From positions 8,504,950 through 8,568,949 of the forward strand of contig JAQFVV010006215.1 in assembly GCA_028023455.1 (NCBI GenBank): DNA of 64,000 bases. Reading direction: 5' to 3'. This DNA comes from Epiperipatus broadwayi (Eukaryota > Onychophora > Udeonychophora > Euonychophora > Peripatidae). Shown here one piece after another: positions 60,260 through 64,000 of this stretch. The notes beneath the pieces are model-generated. The model saw only the letters and a program-made list of their open reading frames with translations. It was not told where the DNA came from and searched no databases. Both the position numbers and the translations under genes were made by a program. The number at the start of each line of letters is the position of its first letter. Within the stretch, counting starts at the first letter, position 1.

Positions 60260-60400
60260 CCAATGTCTTCTTCAATATCTGAATTCAAACCAAGTGGTAG
60301 GAAAGGTAAATATCCTACATACTTGAAAAACTACTGCGTAGTAAATCGAAAGATTTTATGCTGTATGTTTATAATTAGAACTCAGTGAGTTGAGTGTGAA
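60260..60400 (+). pseudogene. Possible Pol tail of another gypsy-type element
   Basis: The frame at about 60265-60360 reads FKPSGRKGKYPTYLKNYC, like the PxYLKDYC end of gypsy-type Pol and like the tail at 50030-50061. The following 250 bp might be LTR remnant, but no second copy is present. It may be the older element into which the 54-60-kb element inserted. Confidence 0.45.
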
Positions 60401-60675
60401 GATATTTAAGATTCACACTTTCAGATCTAAGTACTTTGGACTGGCTTGGATATATAGAAAGACAAGTAAAGAAGAGAGTGGAACCACTCTTTTCTTGTTA
60501 AATTCTCTGTCTCAGTATTTGCGATCTGATTGGCTAAGCACTTGAGAGGCTTTCACTCTCTCAGTTTAATTTCAATACTTGATTATATAAATGTAATATA
60601 TACCTTCATAAACATTCATATAAACTGATATGTTTGAGAGACTATCATGAATAATAAATAAATTTTTTGTTTACA

Positions 60676-60707
60676 TGGTGTGTGTGTATATATATATATA
60701 TATATGT
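60676..60707 (+). repeat. (TG)n(TA)n microsatellite
   Basis: gtgtgtgtgt runs into tatatatata. A further (TA)n run lies at about 61267-61291. Confidence 0.95.
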
Positions 60708-63338
60708 AGATAAAAATATGCATAGAAAATAATATGTTCATTTATTGGTAGAAATTAATTGTTTTCCTATTTGTTTATTCATTTAATTTTATTAATAAAA
60801 AAATACTAATTGACTGACATAGAACAGACATAATTAAAGATTAGATTTATATGAAGTCAAGATTTTTAATAAATGGTCGAATTTGGAATAATAAATATGA
60901 TATTTTATAATGTGATTTTTTATTTTCAAGTTGTAATAATATGGTTTTTAGAAGTCACCTGATGAAGGAGTGTTTCTTTTTACAGTTGAAAAAAAAAGCA
61001 GACGATCATTCATGACGAGAGATGGGGAATTAAACAGACAGCAAGAAAAGTTAAATTTTTATTTCTTTTAAAAAAAAAGGAAAGTAACTTTTTGGCATTT
61101 AAAGGAAAAATGTTTGCAGTTCCCAGAAGTTAAACTTTAATTTAAAATTAATAGTAATGTATTAGTGAATTAAGATCTTTTACAAGTTAAATTTCATTAT
61201 AATAGTATTAATGCAAAGGAAATCTGTAACTACTAAAAAGTAACTGTTTTTTTAAAGCTATTTCTTTATATATATATATATATATATATAATCAAGCTAA
61301 GTTACAAATATACGTTATAATAAAGGAAACATTATGATATATTTGGGGTAGAAAATTAATGCTGTGGGATTTTTCTAACTAACTTCTACATCATTGCTTG
61401 ATTATGAAATTATAACATTTGTCATCAGAATGTCTATTTTGGAAATGCTGATGCACCACCATTTTTTCATGGATTCATATGATCAGGAAAGATATTTCGC
61501 ATATATAAATAACAACAACAGAGTTGGTGAACTGGAATTTTTAGCCATGGATATTGACTTTTTTTTTATTGACTGAATGCTTGCTTTACTCAAGATAAAA
61601 TTATATAGTTAATTCACATGATGATTATTATTTTATTTTTTTTATTTGAAAGTTTGTGTATTTTTTTTTATTGTGTGTTTAAAGTGTGTTTTTCCAAATT
61701 CGATAACCTACAATTTAAAAGTGAATCAATGGATGGAGAAATATCTTGTTGATGTAAATTTAAAAAGGAATCCTCTTCAATTAATATATATAGATATATA
61801 TAGATATATATTTTAAATAAAGTAAATTTTTAGATTCCTCTAGAAGTCAACAGTAATCCATCCAGATGACCTCATCTCAAGTAAGATTTTTATATATAGA
61901 ATATTGAGGGCAAGACTTTAAGACAACAAGACTAGATAGATAATATACTAATCAATTTTACTAATATTTACTTGTAATTTTATTTATTCTGAATATATAA
62001 TTAATCCTTCTGAATAAATGGTCTTTAGCTGTCATTAATTTCTACCATAACTTTAACCTACATATAGATAAATGGGAGTGGGAAGTTATAGTGATAATAC
62101 ATTTACCCTAGCTTATAAATATTGTAATAATTATTTTAATGGGGTAATTTTATAATTAATGAACTTTTATTGTGATTTTCTTTATTTCGTGTTATGTTTA
62201 TATATATTTAATGAATTACAGAATATAATGTTGTATATAATATAAGTCAAATTATTGTGTTTTGTTTTCTTGTATGAAGTCACCGAGATGATAAGAAAAC
62301 CATTTTTTGATAACTAAATATTAATCTATTTTATTATTTTTTGTTTGTAAATATTTATTTTTTATATGTTATTAATAAATTAGTTGTTTAAATCAATCTG
62401 ATCTCTGTTTGGTCATCCCCATCATTTTACTGTGCATTGATACCATTAAATGTTGATCATAATTATCACATTATGAATTTACACTACTATAGGTTTGATG
62501 ATCATCGTCATCATTATGTATTGCTTTTATAAATAATTGATCATCATCAGTATTTTCCTATATCTAGGCTTATATATATAGGCTGATTTAGTTTATAATT
62601 GAGTAGGTCCATCCCTGAAGAGAGCTGATTGTAAGAACTCCCTGAGTTCGAATTCCGTGGTGTAATGGGGTTTATAAGGGAGATGAAATGAATATATGCT
62701 GGTCTAGGTTACATTGAAACATTTTAAAATAAATTATAGGTTAGTATATTGAAAGGAGATGTGATTTGGAACTGGGCATTTCATTGTGACATCTGTAGCA
62801 TCCTATTTGAAGGCTCAGATCTGATGGTAGTGAGATGTGTTCCCTTTATTACATGCCATTGCTAATTCTGAAACATCTGACACACCCAAATGTGTTGTCG
62901 AATCACAAATTTAGGATATGACTTGTAATAGTGGGTTGACACATTTCATCCAAGTGATCCTACTACTTAGTCATATTCGTGTCATCATATGGTGTACATT
63001 GTGGTTCCGGTATATCTGGCACAATTAACTTTGGGGTAGCGGGTTTCATTATATCTGGCATGCAACATATTAGGCATGAAGATGTTACAGTTGATAGAGG
63101 TATCCAAGTGTATTTTCGGACCAGGACATCTGTGTATGGCCGTCCATTATATCTGGTGCTGCAACAGGGTATGACATGTAAGGATAATCTAGTTGTCTCG
63201 TTATAATATATATATCATTTAATATTTTATTTTACAATAGGTTTCAATAAATATCACTTTAATACACTGATTATTTCATTATAACTTACAATCATTTCAT
63301 ATAATAGATTGTATAATTGGTTTTAACTATATACATAG

Positions 63339-63468
63339 ATCCAGTATTGCTACAATAGAAGTCAAAAAAGAATCATGTCTTCATCAAAACAAACCTAGAT
63401 TTCAGAATCCTTGGTATACAGTGAATGTGACTGAAAAAATCACTACTGGAGAAATATTCACTATGAAT
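63339..63468 (+). CDS. Cadherin exon 9 (paralogue of exon 2)
   Basis: 130 bp, phase 2 to 0. It encodes SSIATIEVKKESCLHQNKPRF, then WYTVNVTEKITTG. Like exon 2 it lacks DxNDN at the end of the EC domain, keeps PRF and has a cysteine a few residues earlier; the next domain again opens with an EK pair. Confidence 0.9.
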
Positions 63469-63539
63469 GTAAGGTTTGCTTATGTAACTGTATTTTTATG
63501 ATAAGAACTGGATTCTAATTACAATTGTAATTTTTTCAG
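63469..63539 (+). other. Intron 9 (71 bp)
   Basis: Minimal intron, donor gtaagg, acceptor ttttttcag. Confidence 0.9.
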
Positions 63540-63625
63540 GCAGCTATAGAAGGTCCTATAAATGATATGAAATACAGTATTGCAGCAGGAAATGAGAAAA
63601 ACTACTTTAAAATTAATGAAATTAG
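63540..63625 (+). CDS. Cadherin exon 10 (paralogue of exon 3)
   Basis: 86 bp, phase 0 to 2, encoding AAIEGPINDMKYSIAAG, then YFKINEI. As in exon 3, no DxD calcium motif precedes the YSI strand. Confidence 0.9.
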
Positions 63626-63696
63626 GTGAGTTTTATTTTTTCAAGAAAAAAATTCATGTGTAAGTGTTTTTCAATTTCTTTTCATGTTATTTTTAG
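63626..63696 (+). other. Intron 10 (71 bp)
   Basis: Minimal intron, donor gtgagt, acceptor atttttag. Confidence 0.9.
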
Positions 63697-63781
63697 TGGT
63701 CACGTGTCTGTAATAACTCCATTGGATGTGAATGAAGATGAAGCACATATTATTTTAATTAAAGCATCATCTAGATATCAA
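63697..63781 (+). CDS. Cadherin exon 11 (paralogue of exon 4)
   Basis: 85 bp, phase 2 to 0, encoding GHVSVITPLDVNEDEAH, then ILIKASSRYQ. The donor gtaagt at 63782 begins an intron that runs off the window; by analogy the next exon should be about 177 bp and end in a DINDN-type linker. Confidence 0.89.
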
Positions 63782-64000
63782 GTAAGTTTCTATTTTGTAA
63801 AACTAATTTCATAATATTTTACTTCAAATACCATTATTATTTTTAACTTTTTATGATAAATGTAGAGAAAATTATTCAATGTTCAGTTCATTCTTATCTG
63901 ATAACTTCCAATTAGCTCTTTTATAATAAGGAAATGCCTTCACAATATTATTAGCCTATATATTTTAAAGCTAATGACAATAAAGAAAAACTTTTTCAAA

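Larger units (their letters stand above)
46828..63338 (+). other. Intron 8 (16.5 kb)
   Basis: It contains the miniature LTR element (49345-50594), a very AT-rich tract (about 51100-54020), the decayed gypsy-type element (54026-60172), a possible Pol tail (60260-60400) and microsatellites. In 46828-49339 and 61300-63338 I see no clear element; a 60-codon frame at 61394-61576 resembles nothing known to me. Confidence 0.7.
1..64000 (+). other. Cadherin gene, internal part (11 exons, open at both ends)
   Basis: A long cadherin-family protein, expected to be an extracellular adhesion or signalling receptor at the plasma membrane. Eleven exons splice with GT-AG junctions into one frame of 494 codons with no stop. 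In order it encodes: the end of an EC domain (exons 1-2), an EC domain ending in DINDNRPQF (exons 2-5), one ending in DMNDNSPRF (exons 5-7), one ending with a cysteine instead of DxNDN (exons 7-9), and the start of another (exons 9-11). No signal peptide, membrane segment or cytoplasmic tail is in the window, so start and end lie outside. Intron phases are 2,0,2,0,0,0,0,2,0,2, then 0 after exon 11, and exons 8-11 repeat exons 1-4. The subfamily (for example the invertebrate Cad87A/CDH23-like long cadherins) cannot be decided from what is seen, so no symbol is given. Confidence 0.88.

Noticed and set aside
61394-61576. 60-codon frame near the end of intron 8
   Set aside because: No recognised motif, no splice context that extends it, and not in phase with the cadherin exons.

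Overview
The window reads as nuclear DNA of a metazoan. It is roughly three-quarters A+T by eye, has GT-AG introns and carries diverse eukaryotic transposable elements. I cannot name the species. The Ty3/gypsy-type LTR elements, with an ATAT insertion preference and a tRNA-Ser-like primer site in one of them, would fit an arthropod, but this is a weak inference.

Only one host gene is visible: an internal part of a large cadherin gene on the + strand. It spans the whole window and runs off both ends. I recover eleven consecutive exons (256-455, 5196-5328, 5548-5630, 12472-12562, 12808-12984, 37638-37775, 37852-38013, 46631-46827, 63339-63468, 63540-63625, 63697-63781). They splice in one open frame of 494 codons, 1,482 bp in all, about 2.3% of the window. 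Exons 8-11 repeat exons 1-4 in sequence, length and intron phase, so the gene is built from a seven-exon module encoding about three cadherin (EC) domains. In each module one linker has lost its calcium-binding motifs and carries a conserved cysteine pair instead.

The rest is intron. Four introns are tiny (71-245 bp for introns 2, 4, 9 and 10, and 76 bp for intron 6), while five are inflated by mobile DNA. Intron 1 (456-5195) holds two hairpin MITEs and a CTAT microsatellite. Intron 3 (5631-12471) holds a complete miniature LTR element (7653-9261, minus) and a MITE-like repeat. Intron 5 (12985-37637, 24.7 kb) holds a decayed LINE, a TIR element, a hAT MITE with perfect 8-bp target duplications, an old gypsy-type element (19993-26468), a young 7.1-kb LTR element without reverse transcriptase (26487-33589), and a putative solo LTR (34966-36874). 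Intron 7 (38014-46630) holds a solo LTR inside a GGTA array, a dense cluster of inverted repeats (42562-45341) and Penelope-like remnants in opposing orientations. Intron 8 (46828-63338) holds a second miniature LTR element with a 5-bp duplication (49345-50594), a very AT-rich tract and a decayed gypsy-type element with gag, protease, RT, RNase H and integrase remnants (54026-60172).

No intact autonomous element, functional tRNA or rRNA gene, or CRISPR array was found. The most notable points are the periodic cadherin architecture with its calcium-free, cysteine-bearing linker, and the set of miniature or non-autonomous LTR families. One of these has amplified its LTR-end/primer-site junction into a 57-bp tandem array.
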